A DNA stretch of 14,797 nt from an uncultured Bacilli bacterium (GCA_947628495.1 CANRAC010000010.1:1-14797); one strand, 5' to 3'. Shown: positions 1 to 6,014, counted from the first letter of the stretch. Numbers and translations are program-made. Notes: generated by a model not told the origin, from the letters alone.

Positions 1-53
1 ATATCATCTTTTTTACCTTGCTTTTTAACATCTTGTAATAATATAACTTTCAT
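1..53 (-). CDS. rplI: Ribosomal protein L9 (bL9), N-terminal fragment cut by the window edge
   Basis: Only the first 17 codons are inside the window. They read MKVILLQDVKKQGKKDD, which matches the highly conserved bL9 start (MKVILLQDVKxLGKKG type). An AGGAGG ribosome binding site (minus strand, about 62-67) lies 8 nt before the ATG at 53-51. bL9 binds 23S rRNA at the base of the L1 stalk. In many Firmicutes and Mollicutes rplI directly follows rpsR or lies close to it; here three surface-protein genes lie between. The identification rests on a short but very characteristic peptide. Confidence 0.88.
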   Translation of the reverse strand, partial: MKVILLQDVKKQGKKDD

Positions 54-83
54 AAAACGTTCCTCCTTTAAATTTCAATTTAT

Positions 84-92
84 ATTATATCA
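84..92 (-). promoter_or_regulatory. Extended -10 promoter for rplI
   Basis: On the minus strand the sequence TGATATAAT is a perfect TGn-TATAAT extended -10 element, about 30 nt before the rplI start codon. No good -35 is seen 17 nt upstream; that position falls in the terminator of the preceding gene. Extended -10 promoters often do without a -35. The site suggests that rplI is transcribed separately from the surface gene before it. Confidence 0.6.
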
Positions 93-94
93 CT

Positions 95-123
95 TAAAAA
101 AAGATATTACTATGATAATATCT
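95..123 (-). terminator. Rho-independent terminator after the collagen-like gene
   Basis: A perfect 8-bp stem (AGATATTA/TAATATCT on the minus strand, 116-123 and 102-109) with a 6-nt loop is followed by a run of about 7 T. It starts 2 bases after the stop codon of the collagen-like gene. Confidence 0.8.
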
Positions 124-124
124 C

Positions 125-1138
125 TTATTCAGCTTCATCAATTTTTTTAATTGTTAAACGAGCAGTTACTTCATTACCAAAATCAACTGTAACATTTTCT
201 TCTGTAATAGAAAATGCCATATCAATTACATCATCAGCTTTTAAAGAAGCAAGGATACTCCCACTAAAGGTTTGTTCAACATCCTTGATCATGTTATTAA
301 TTATTATAGATGACGGAATATTAACCCCATTTTCTCTTACAATAATTGTTATTTTAGTATCTTTATCTGCAGAAATTTTAACAAAATAATTAATTTCATA
401 AATACCATCTTGTTCTAATTCTAAGGCGTATTCTTCGCCATTTTCTTTAATATTAACACTTGGCATAGCAAAAGGAATAGGAATTTGAATCCAAGCTCCA
501 ACAATAGCAGGTATATTAGTTACTAAGCTATTATATTTTCCTCCATAAGCTTGTAAGGTCGCAATAGATACACCTGGATCCCCTTTCGGACCGGGTTCAC
601 CTTTTTCACCGCGCTCACCTTTAGGACCAACGTCGCCTCTTTCTCCTTTTTCACCAGGCAAACCCACAGGTCCTTGGTCACCCTTTTCTCCTTGCAAGCC
701 TTGTATACCTTGCGGACCTTGAGGACCCGGAATACCTTGAGGTCCAGTTTCGCCTCGTTCCCCTTGAAGTCCTTGCTCGCCTTGTGGTCCTTGAGGTCCT
801 GGTATTCCTTGAATACCTTGAATTCCAGGAATGCCAATTTCACCTTTATCTCCTTTAGGACCCTTTTCACCACGTTCACCTGGGATTCCTTGCTCACCCT
901 GCGGACCGGTTGGTCCTATAGAACCCATTTCTCCTTGTGGAATAACAAAGTTTAAAATTATATCATTATCGGTACCACTATTATAAACTTGAGCTTCTGC
1001 ACCAGCTTGAGCCGTAGTCGTTAAACCAACATTTATTCGAGCACTAGCGGGACCGGTAGGGCCTGTCGGACCGGTTGGCCCCATAACATAACAATTATAA
1101 ATTTGAGTTTTAGTTTTTCTAGTATCATTACACTTCAT
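125..1138 (-). CDS. Collagen-like surface or spore-coat-type protein with C-terminal trimerising-type domain
   Basis: A 337-residue protein. Residues 20-30 hold a short GPT-type run. Residues 31-68 form a module ending in LNFVIPQGE, a motif commonly found before collagen repeats in Firmicutes and phage-encoded collagen-like proteins. Residues 69-188 are 40 uninterrupted Gly-X-Y triplets rich in GEK, GER, GPK-GD and GPQ, which are charged pairs known to stabilise bacterial collagen without hydroxyproline. Residues 190-337 are a beta-rich globular domain that resembles the TNF/C1q-like C-termini of BclA-type exosporium filaments (inferred from pattern only). No signal peptide, transmembrane segment or sorting signal is visible, which fits a spore-surface or intracellularly assembled structure better than a secreted wall protein. 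The start is fixed by AGGAGG 8 nt before the ATG. It is the last of three surface genes and has terminators on both sides. Confidence 0.85.
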   Translation of the reverse strand: MKCNDTRKTKTQIYNCYVMGPTGPTGPTGPASARINVGLTTTAQAGAEAQVYNSGTDNDIILNFVIPQGEMGSIGPTGPQGEQGIPGERGEKGPKGDKGEIGIPGIQGIQGIPGPQGPQGEQGLQGERGETGPQGIPGPQGPQGIQGLQGEKGDQGPVGLPGEKGERGDVGPKGERGEKGEPGPKGDPGVSIATLQAYGGKYNSLVTNIPAIVGAWIQIPIPFAMPSVNIKENGEEYALELEQDGIYEINYFVKISADKDTKITIIVRENGVNIPSSIIINNMIKDVEQTFSGSILASLKADDVIDMAFSITEENVTVDFGNEVTARLTIKKIDEAE

Positions 1139-1150
1139 AATGTATTCCTC

Positions 1151-1172
1151 CTACTATAATATATTATTGTAG
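1151..1172. repeat. 22-bp near-perfect palindrome just before the collagen-like gene
   Basis: CTAC and GTAG ends flank an AT-rich centre; the palindrome has one mismatched pair (position 5 against 18). It overlaps the first bases of the AGGAGG ribosome binding site at 1147-1152. It could be an operator or an mRNA hairpin that affects ribosome access. No convincing sigma-A promoter was found between it and the upstream terminator. Confidence 0.4.
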
Positions 1173-1211
1173 AAAGAATTAGGTTATTAGGTACATACAA
1201 AGAAATACTTC

Positions 1212-1248
1212 AAAAAAAAATTAAATTATCTGTTCGATAAAATAATTT
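1212..1248 (-). terminator. Terminator of the shorter beta-helix surface gene (copy 1 of a duplicated terminator)
   Basis: A 13-position AT-rich stem with two T-T mismatches (1236-1248 with 1218-1230) and a GAACA loop is followed on the minus strand by a T tract of up to 9. The sequence 1212-1260, which includes the stop codon, is identical to 2641-2689. T6 on the other side would also allow termination of plus-strand transcription. Confidence 0.72.
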
Positions 1249-1260
1249 TTTATGTAATTA
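1212..1260 (-). repeat. 49-bp direct repeat, copy 1 (terminator and stop codon)
   Basis: By eye every base of 1212-1260 matches 2641-2689. Identity stops at the base after the stop codon (inside the coding sequence), where the two paralogous genes go on with only partial similarity. Confidence 0.9.
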
Positions 1261-2547
1261 GTCTAAAATATATTTTTTGCAAATTATGAATAAGCCAACG
1301 ATACTTATTGTAGCAATAGTAATCAAGTTAAAGAAGTTATCAGCTGTATCTGGATTTTCTGCATCTGTAATTGGCTTTGAGCTTTCTGGAGCAACAGGAG
1401 TTTCTTTAACTGTTAATCCTTTGATTGCTTCTTGTAATTCTTTTACCGCTTCGTCTATTTTTGCTTGTTCTGTAATTTTTAAGTTAGTTCTGATTGCTTC
1501 CGCATTTTTAATAGCATTTTCTAAAGCTTTAACGCTTTCTTCTGTATACTTAGTTTTATCAACCTCTTTAGCTTCTTTTAAAGCTTTTTCTAAAGCACTG
1601 TAGTTAGCATCTTTTAATATAACATTACCATTTTTATCAAGTTGATGATTACTATCAAGATAAGTAGCTATATTAGAATCTTCAGAATAATTTCCTCCTA
1701 TAACATTTAATTTATCTTCCCCTTGATTATAAAATAGTAATTTGGCGTTAAAGTCACCACCTCTTATTGTTAACTCAGCTTTGTTAGCGCCGCTTTTTTG
1801 ATTAGTAATTAAGGAATTATGTTCTGTTGAACCAGCAGTTTTAAAATCACCATCTTCAATTGTCATTTTTTTGGTATTAACTAATACTGAATAATCATAG
1901 TTTTGGGTAAATGTTCCACCTTTAATAGTAGCAGTTCCATTATTTGAGACAGCCCAAGATTTAGCAACTTCTGTTGAAAAATCTCCTCCATTAATATTAA
2001 GAATACCTTGATTATGAATCGCGGCTGCTCCTTCTACTTGTGATTTAAAAGTCCCACCTTTTACTAGCATTTCACCATTATTATATATAGTAGATAAACC
2101 GTTACCTACACCTGTTGTTACTGAATATTCCCCATATTCAATTGTTAATTTTCCATTATTTACTACGGTTGATACGTTTTTAGTACCAGAAGCTAATATA
2201 ACTTTACCATTATGAGCTGCAGACGTATCAGTTATGGTTAATTCACATCCATTATCTATTTCAATAGTCACAGCATAATTGTTAGATCCACAGTGTGCTT
2301 GTTGTCCATCACACCAATTTTTTAAAGTATTACCATTTAAGTCTAAAATTACTTTCTTATTATTTTTGACTTCCAATCCAGCATCAGAATCTTTGGTTAA
2401 TTTAATCGTAACAACCCCATCTGCACTAGTACTAACTTCTGATTCCCAATTGCGACTACTCCAAGCATCAACATCAGCTGCATGAGCAGTAGTAACTGTA
2501 AGCAACATTGCAAATACTGTTATTATAAACAAGTTTAACTTTTTCAT
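1258..2547 (-). CDS. Parallel-beta-helix surface protein with FIVAR-like domain and C-terminal sorting signal
   Basis: A 429-residue secreted protein, function unknown beyond surface display. Residues 1-23 are a signal peptide (MKK, hydrophobic core, AHA cleavage site). Residues about 60-300 contain repeated short strands ending in GGTF, GGDF or GGNY, typical of right-handed parallel beta-helix (pectate-lyase-like) repeats. Residues about 316-379 are helical and resemble a FIVAR domain (ALEKALKEA, ALENAIKNAEA). A Pro/Ser linker leads to NPDTAD at 398, a hydrophobic segment and KK, which is a sortase-type wall anchor with a non-LPXTG motif. The ATG at 2547 is chosen because an AAAGGAAT ribosome binding site and a signal peptide follow from it; a longer frame to 2592 would run through the promoter G tract. 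The gene is a paralogue of the next one upstream (2687-4657), with near-identical signal peptides and anchors. Confidence 0.85.
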   Translation of the reverse strand: MKKLNLFIITVFAMLLTVTTAHAADVDAWSSRNWESEVSTSADGVVTIKLTKDSDAGLEVKNNKKVILDLNGNTLKNWCDGQQAHCGSNNYAVTIEIDNGCELTITDTSAAHNGKVILASGTKNVSTVVNNGKLTIEYGEYSVTTGVGNGLSTIYNNGEMLVKGGTFKSQVEGAAAIHNQGILNINGGDFSTEVAKSWAVSNNGTATIKGGTFTQNYDYSVLVNTKKMTIEDGDFKTAGSTEHNSLITNQKSGANKAELTIRGGDFNAKLLFYNQGEDKLNVIGGNYSEDSNIATYLDSNHQLDKNGNVILKDANYSALEKALKEAKEVDKTKYTEESVKALENAIKNAEAIRTNLKITEQAKIDEAVKELQEAIKGLTVKETPVAPESSKPITDAENPDTADNFFNLITIATISIVGLFIICKKYILD

Positions 2548-2569
2548 TATTTTATTCCTTTCTTCTTTT

Positions 2570-2599
2570 ATTATACCCCCCCCCCTTAGCAAATGTCGA
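2570..2599 (-). promoter_or_regulatory. Probable phase-variable promoter: G10 tract in an 18-nt spacer
   Basis: On the minus strand: -35 TCGACA (2599-2594, 5 of 6 to TTGACA), an 18-nt spacer made of TTTGCTAA plus ten G (2585-2576), then -10 TATAAT (2575-2570, perfect). The predicted transcript starts about 15-20 nt before the ATG at 2547. A change of one G would bring the spacer to the optimal 17 nt or to 19 nt, so slippage should change expression. The same layout is found at 4712-4740. Confidence 0.78.
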
Positions 2600-2640
2600 G
2601 AAAATTTCTACTGCTTAACATTAAATTTTGCAATTTATGT

Positions 2641-2677
2641 AAAAAAAAATTAAATTATCTGTTCGATAAAATAATTT
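2641..2677 (-). terminator. Terminator of the longer beta-helix surface gene (copy 2)
   Basis: Same hairpin and T tract as at 1212-1248, base for base, 10 nt after the stop codon of the 656-residue surface protein. It separates this gene from the phase-variable promoter of the next gene. Confidence 0.72.
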
Positions 2678-2689
2678 TTTATGTAATTA
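2641..2689 (-). repeat. 49-bp direct repeat, copy 2 (terminator and stop codon)
   Basis: Identical to 1212-1260 and includes the stop codon at 2687-2689. Confidence 0.9.
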
Positions 2690-4657
2690 ACTTAAAATAT
2701 ATTTTTTGAAAGTTATGAATAAACCTGAAATACTTACTGCAGAAATACTAATTAGATTAAAGAAGTTATCTGATGTATCCGGATTTTCGGCATCTGTAGT
2801 TGGTTTTTGGCTTTCTGGGGCAACGGGAGTTTTATCTTCTTTATCTTCTTTATCGTCTTTTTCTTCTGATGGACTAGGTTTTAACGAACTTAGAGTAGCT
2901 ATTTTTCCATCTGAAGTTTGAACAAGACCTTCTTCTAAATACATTGGATCTACTTTTTTATTAAATTTTGCTCCAGCTTCTATTTGAATATCAGTTGCAT
3001 CATTACCAATTGACATTACAGGATTAGTTGAACTTGTTTTAAAATCTCCACCAGATACTTTAACATTTGCTTTACCAGCATAACCGTCTTCTGTATTATC
3101 TACTATTATCGCTGTTCCCAGTGGCAATTCTACTTTTTTTCCATCTTTTTCGGCATCTCCAACAGAAGCAGTTCCTTCTCCGGTGGCTGTAATATGTCCC
3201 CCAGTTATGTTAATGTCTCCTTGTCTTGCAACAATTCCTATTTTACCTGTAATATTGCCCTTTGATATATTAAGAGTTCCTGTTTGCGGTTGATAAATTG
3301 CAGCAGTTGATGTGCTTGTTAAATTTCCGCCAGTTATATTAATTGTAGAGTTAATTGTTGCATTCAGACTGCCTTCGGGAGAACCATTACCAGAAACTGC
3401 AAATGATTTAGCAGTAATATTGCCCCCTTTAATATCTAAAATTGGCTTTTTACCGAATAATGCAATACCACCAGTAATATCACCATTAGTTATTGTAACT
3501 TTTGCTTCTTCACCAGCATCTTCTGAATTAGCTTTATTATGACCAACCATAATGGCCACATCATTTTTAGAAGTATTATCATTTTCATTAATTTTAATTG
3601 TGCCGCCGGTTATAGTTGCTTCTGATCCTCCATATGGCACGAACACAGCAGGAACATTTTTCTTATTTTCAATTGTACCTTTCTCAACTGTCAACTTAGC
3701 TGTATAATCCTTAGAATTACCAACTTGAATTGTGGCAGAAGTACCTTCTGAAGTAACTGTCCCACCTTTTACAGTTGTTTCACCTCTAGCTACTAAAATA
3801 CCAATTCCAGCATTAGTATTCGTATTAGTAACTTCTCCACCTTCAATAATGCATTTTACTGTATCAGGTCCATTAGGTTGTCCAACTTGAATTGTTGATC
3901 CTGGCGAACTAGATGTTACTTTTCCGCCTTTTACATTTGTTTCACCATTAACAATAATTATTGCTTTATTAGATTCACCGTTAGTATGATTATTCTCAAC
4001 TGTACCGCTATTTATTAATAAACTTCCGTTTTTTTCAGAACTACCTACAGCAATTGTATTAGTTGTAGTAGCTGTAATTTTTCCACCATTAATTGTTGCA
4101 CTACCTTGTGCAACATTCAATGCAAAACCGCCTTCAGTGTTTTTATTTTCGATTTTACCTTCTTTCATTATAAAAGTTGCACTAGTAGAATTTTGGCCAA
4201 CTTGTAAAGCAGAATAAGTGTTACTGACTTCAAGAGTACCACTTTCTAGTGTTAAACTGCCTGTTGCAACTAAAACAGCAACACCATTATTACTTGCTAT
4301 TTTACCGCCTGTACTAGAATCTTTGATAGTTACATTTGAACCTACAAATGCTAATCCTGCTCCTTGGTTTACATTAGCGTTAAGTGTCTTCCCTTTTAAA
4401 TCAAAAGTAACATTTTTATTACTGACTTTAGCCATCGTAGTTATTGTATCTTCTTGAAGTAATGTAACTGTTCCATTATCACTAACTTCGTTAAAAGCAT
4501 CTGTTATTGAATTACAATATTTTGTAGTGGAACCAGACGTGATACTATATTTAGCACTATTTTGTGTATCATTACATTTTGCTTCTTCGGCATGAACACT
4601 TGTAAATGTAAGCAACATTGCAAATACAGCCATTAAAAATAAATTTACTTTTTTCAT
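2687..4657 (-). CDS. Large parallel-beta-helix surface protein with C-terminal sorting signal
   Basis: A 656-residue secreted protein, probably an adhesin or other surface-displayed beta-helix; no enzymatic residues recognised. Residues 1-23 are a signal peptide (MKK start, SVHA cleavage site). Residues about 65-590 consist of many imperfect repeats of roughly 20-35 residues with GGxI/GGxVT turns, the hallmark of a right-handed parallel beta-helix. Two Cys near the mature N-terminus (KCND, KYCNS) could form a disulfide. A Ser/Asp/Glu/Lys-rich linker (KEDKEDK) leads to NPDTSD at 625, a hydrophobic span and KK: a sortase-type anchor almost identical to the one in the downstream paralogue. The start at 4657 has an AGAAGGG ribosome binding site and leads straight into the signal peptide; the frame stays open upstream to 4765 but passes through the promoter. 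Its own promoter contains a G9 tract. Confidence 0.85.
   Translation of the reverse strand: MKKVNLFLMAVFAMLLTFTSVHAEEAKCNDTQNSAKYSITSGSTTKYCNSITDAFNEVSDNGTVTLLQEDTITTMAKVSNKNVTFDLKGKTLNANVNQGAGLAFVGSNVTIKDSSTGGKIASNNGVAVLVATGSLTLESGTLEVSNTYSALQVGQNSTSATFIMKEGKIENKNTEGGFALNVAQGSATINGGKITATTTNTIAVGSSEKNGSLLINSGTVENNHTNGESNKAIIIVNGETNVKGGKVTSSSPGSTIQVGQPNGPDTVKCIIEGGEVTNTNTNAGIGILVARGETTVKGGTVTSEGTSATIQVGNSKDYTAKLTVEKGTIENKKNVPAVFVPYGGSEATITGGTIKINENDNTSKNDVAIMVGHNKANSEDAGEEAKVTITNGDITGGIALFGKKPILDIKGGNITAKSFAVSGNGSPEGSLNATINSTINITGGNLTSTSTAAIYQPQTGTLNISKGNITGKIGIVARQGDINITGGHITATGEGTASVGDAEKDGKKVELPLGTAIIVDNTEDGYAGKANVKVSGGDFKTSSTNPVMSIGNDATDIQIEAGAKFNKKVDPMYLEEGLVQTSDGKIATLSSLKPSPSEEKDDKEDKEDKTPVAPESQKPTTDAENPDTSDNFFNLISISAVSISGLFITFKKYILS
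2834..2860 (-). repeat. 9-bp tandem repeat coding for Lys-Glu-Asp in the wall-spanning linker
   Basis: Two identical copies of ATCTTCTTT (plus strand) and a third with one change, in frame, encode KDDKEDKED-type residues next to the sorting signal. In-frame repeats of this kind can change linker length without a frameshift. Confidence 0.6.
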
Positions 4658-4711
4658 AATCTTAGTCCCTTCTTTAAAACTACTTATATTAGTTTTTTCC
4701 TTTCTGTCCTT

Positions 4712-4740
4712 ATTATACCCCCCCCCTAACAAATTGTCGA
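4712..4740 (-). promoter_or_regulatory. Probable phase-variable promoter: G9 tract in a 17-nt spacer
   Basis: On the minus strand: -35 TCGACA (4740-4735), a 17-nt spacer made of ATTTGTTA plus nine G (4726-4718), then -10 TATAAT (4717-4712). The spacer is at the optimum, so this copy is predicted to be ON in the sequenced cell. The leader to the ATG at 4657 is about 50 nt. Same architecture as 2570-2599, with one G fewer. Confidence 0.8.
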
Positions 4741-4775
4741 TGGGAAATTTTGCCTTTTTGACCAATTATGTAAAT

Positions 4776-4801
4776 AAAAAAAGAAAGATATTCTTCTTTC
4801 T
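4776..4801 (-). terminator. Terminator of the rpsF-ssb-rpsR operon
   Basis: A perfect 7-bp stem AGAAAGA/TCTTTCT with a 6-nt loop and a T tract follows the rpsR stop codon (TAG, 4802-4800); the stem starts within the stop codon. It uncouples the ribosomal operon from the surface genes and from rplI. Confidence 0.78.
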
Positions 4802-5015
4802 ATTTAACATATGGTATTAAGCCCATAAATCTCGCATATTTAATTTGTTTAGCAATATGTCTTTGGTGTTTAGCACAAGCGCCAGTACGACGACGATTTT
4901 CAATTTTTCCTTTTTCATTTATATATTTAGTAATAATTGGTACATCTTTGTAATCAACGCTCTTACCAGCACACATTTGACATATTCTTTTCTTTTTACG
5001 ACGAAATTCTGCCAT
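4800..5015 (-). CDS. rpsR: 30S ribosomal protein S18 (bS18)
   Basis: A 71-residue bS18 of normal length with the conserved core (RRKKKRICQMC, DYKDVPIITKYI, RRRTGACAKHQRHIAKQIKYARFMGLIPY). Cys12, Cys15, Cys47 and His50 are kept, the zinc-ribbon-like C+ form of S18. S18 binds as a heterodimer with S6 to the central domain of 16S rRNA; rpsF lies two genes upstream in the same operon. A GGAGGG-type ribosome binding site precedes the ATG. It is the last gene of the operon, with a terminator at its stop codon. Confidence 0.97.
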   Translation of the reverse strand: MAEFRRKKKRICQMCAGKSVDYKDVPIITKYINEKGKIENRRRTGACAKHQRHIAKQIKYARFMGLIPYVK

Positions 5016-5028
5016 TTATTTTCCCTCC

Positions 5029-5496
5029 TTAAAATGGTAAGTCATCTTCACTTAAAACTACTTCTTCTCCAAAATCTTTAAATGGATCTTCACTGATATC
5101 AGTTGTCGCAATATCAGAAGGAGCAGGAGCTTGATCACTTACACTATTATCAACTGCAAAATTATTAGTTGAAGAGTTTCCCTTTGAACTTAAAAATGTA
5201 ACACTATCAGCAATAACTTCCGTTACATATCTTTTGGTACCATCTTGGGCATCATAGCTACGAGTTTGTAAACGTCCTTCCACAGCAACTTGAGATCCTT
5301 TACTGCAATATTTCGCAATGTTCTCAGCTTGCTTACGCCAAGCAACACAGTTAATAAAATCGGCTTCTCTTTCCCCATTTTGATTAGTAAATGTGCGATT
5401 TACAGCAACTGTAAAAGATGTTGTTGCTGAACCACTAGCGATTGTTCTAAGTTCAGGATCTTTTGTTAATCTTCCAATTAAAATTACTTTATTCAT
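5029..5496 (-). CDS. ssb: Single-stranded DNA-binding protein
   Basis: A 155-residue SSB. Residues 1-105 form the OB fold with the usual start MNKVILIGRLTKDPELR and the ADFINCVAWRKQAENIAKY segment; residues about 106-145 are a flexible acidic linker; the tail ends in SEDDLPF, the conserved acidic tip that recruits replication and repair partners. It binds ssDNA as a tetramer during replication. It sits between rpsF and rpsR as in Bacillus. The start lies 10 nt after the rpsF stop, with a GAGGAG sequence in the end of rpsF as the likely ribosome binding site, which suggests translational coupling. Confidence 0.96.
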   Translation of the reverse strand: MNKVILIGRLTKDPELRTIASGSATTSFTVAVNRTFTNQNGEREADFINCVAWRKQAENIAKYCSKGSQVAVEGRLQTRSYDAQDGTKRYVTEVIADSVTFLSSKGNSSTNNFAVDNSVSDQAPAPSDIATTDISEDPFKDFGEEVVLSEDDLPF

Positions 5497-5506
5497 ATTC
5501 TACTTT

Positions 5507-5797
5507 CTACTCCTCATCTAATTTAATTATTAAATGTCTTAAAATATTTTCATCTAATAAAGCTTTACGATCAAATTCTTTAATAGCTTCATGAGTTGCT
5601 TCTACTTGCATAACAAAGTAATAGCCATTAATCTCTTTTTTTATTGGATAAGCAAATTTCTTTTGACCAAGTTCTTTAAAATCTAATACTTTAGATTTCA
5701 TACTAGTAATTAGCTTTTTAAAAGTTTCGGCTGTATTACTAACTTGCTCACTTTCAATTGTAGCTTTAACAATAAACATAATTTCGTATTTATTCAT
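5507..5797 (-). CDS. rpsF: 30S ribosomal protein S6 (bS6)
   Basis: A 96-residue bS6 (MNKYEIMFIVKA, YPIKKEINGYYFVMQVEA, FDRKALLDENILRHLIIKL), the partner of S18 on 16S rRNA. The frame opens one codon earlier with GTG at 5800, but AAGGAGG at 5805-5811 lies only 4 nt from that GTG and 7 nt from the ATG at 5797, so the ATG is chosen. First gene of rpsF-ssb-rpsR. The leader upstream can fold so that this ribosome binding site is masked (separate entry), which suggests autoregulation by S6-S18. Confidence 0.96.
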   Translation of the reverse strand: MNKYEIMFIVKATIESEQVSNTAETFKKLITSMKSKVLDFKELGQKKFAYPIKKEINGYYFVMQVEATHEAIKEFDRKALLDENILRHLIIKLDEE

Positions 5798-5804
5798 CAC
5801 TACA

Positions 5805-5852
5805 CCTCCTTATGGTCTATTTCGGCTTTATAATTTTTTATAAAGCAAGGAG
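5805..5852 (-). promoter_or_regulatory. rpsF leader RNA that can mask the ribosome binding site; candidate S6-S18 binding leader
   Basis: In the minus-strand RNA, CUCCUU (5852-5847) can pair with AAGGAG (5811-5806), the rpsF ribosome binding site. Directly inside is a perfect 9-bp hairpin GCUUUAUAA/UUAUAAAGC with an AAAA loop (5846-5825). A 13-nt one-sided bulge (5824-5812) separates the two 3' strands, and a CCG lies at its border (5825-5823). A CCG next to a stem in the rpsF leader is the known core of the bacterial S6:S18 autoregulatory leader. The pairing is read directly; protein binding is inferred. Confidence 0.6.
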
Positions 5853-5872
5853 TAAATTAATACTCGCTTTGT

Positions 5873-5901
5873 ATTATAACAAATAATATTCAAGATAGCA
5901 A
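5873..5901 (-). promoter_or_regulatory. Promoter of the rpsF-ssb-rpsR operon
   Basis: Minus strand: -35 TTGCTA (5901-5896, 4 of 6), 17-nt spacer, -10 TATAAT (5878-5873, perfect). It gives a leader of about 65-70 nt that contains the whole ribosome-binding-site-masking structure. Confidence 0.68.
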
Positions 5902-5950
5902 TTATTTATTAATGGCTTTTAATAACAAGTATTTTATATAATCAATACTG

Positions 5951-6014
5951 CACAAAAAACGATATGTGTTGCAAATCGCAATGTTTTTGCAATGTTTCCA
6001 ATAAGTTTTTTGTG
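5951..6014. repeat. Nested repeats in front of the ribbon-helix-helix gene; candidate operator
   Basis: A perfect 10-bp inverted repeat (CACAAAAAAC at 5951-5960, GTTTTTTGTG at 6005-6014) encloses two direct copies of GCAATGTTT (5978-5986 and 5989-5997) spaced 11 bp apart, one helical turn, and a smaller inverted repeat TTGCAAA/TTTGCAA (5969-5975, 5986-5992). The second copy of GCAATGTTT overlaps the -35 of the regulator's promoter. Ribbon-helix-helix proteins usually bind such tandem sites and repress themselves; that role is inferred here. Confidence 0.5.

Noticed and set aside
560..935. Possible CRISPR or tandem DNA repeat in the collagen gene
   Set aside because: The periodicity is 9 bp from Gly-X-Y codons; there are no equal-length repeats with unique spacers.
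523..955. Overlapping frames in and opposite to the collagen region
   Set aside because: Low-complexity shadows produced by the Gly-X-Y codon pattern; no ribosome binding sites or recognisable domains.
1139..1211. Sigma-A promoter for the collagen-like gene
   Set aside because: TACAAT and TATATT candidates have no acceptable -35 at 16-18 nt; left uncalled.
2548..2592. N-terminal extension of the shorter surface protein through G10
   Set aside because: Same reason: it overlaps the -10 box and precedes a clear signal peptide and ribosome binding site at 2547.
4658..4765. N-terminal extension of the large surface protein through the G tract, with G9 read as Gly-Gly-Gly
   Set aside because: It would place about 36 charged residues before a good signal peptide and lies over the promoter; the ATG at 4657 has its own ribosome binding site. 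Frame-based phase variation within the coding region is therefore less likely than promoter-spacer variation.
5969..5997. Short direct repeats as the start of a CRISPR array
   Set aside because: Only two 9-bp copies 11 bp apart; fits an operator instead.
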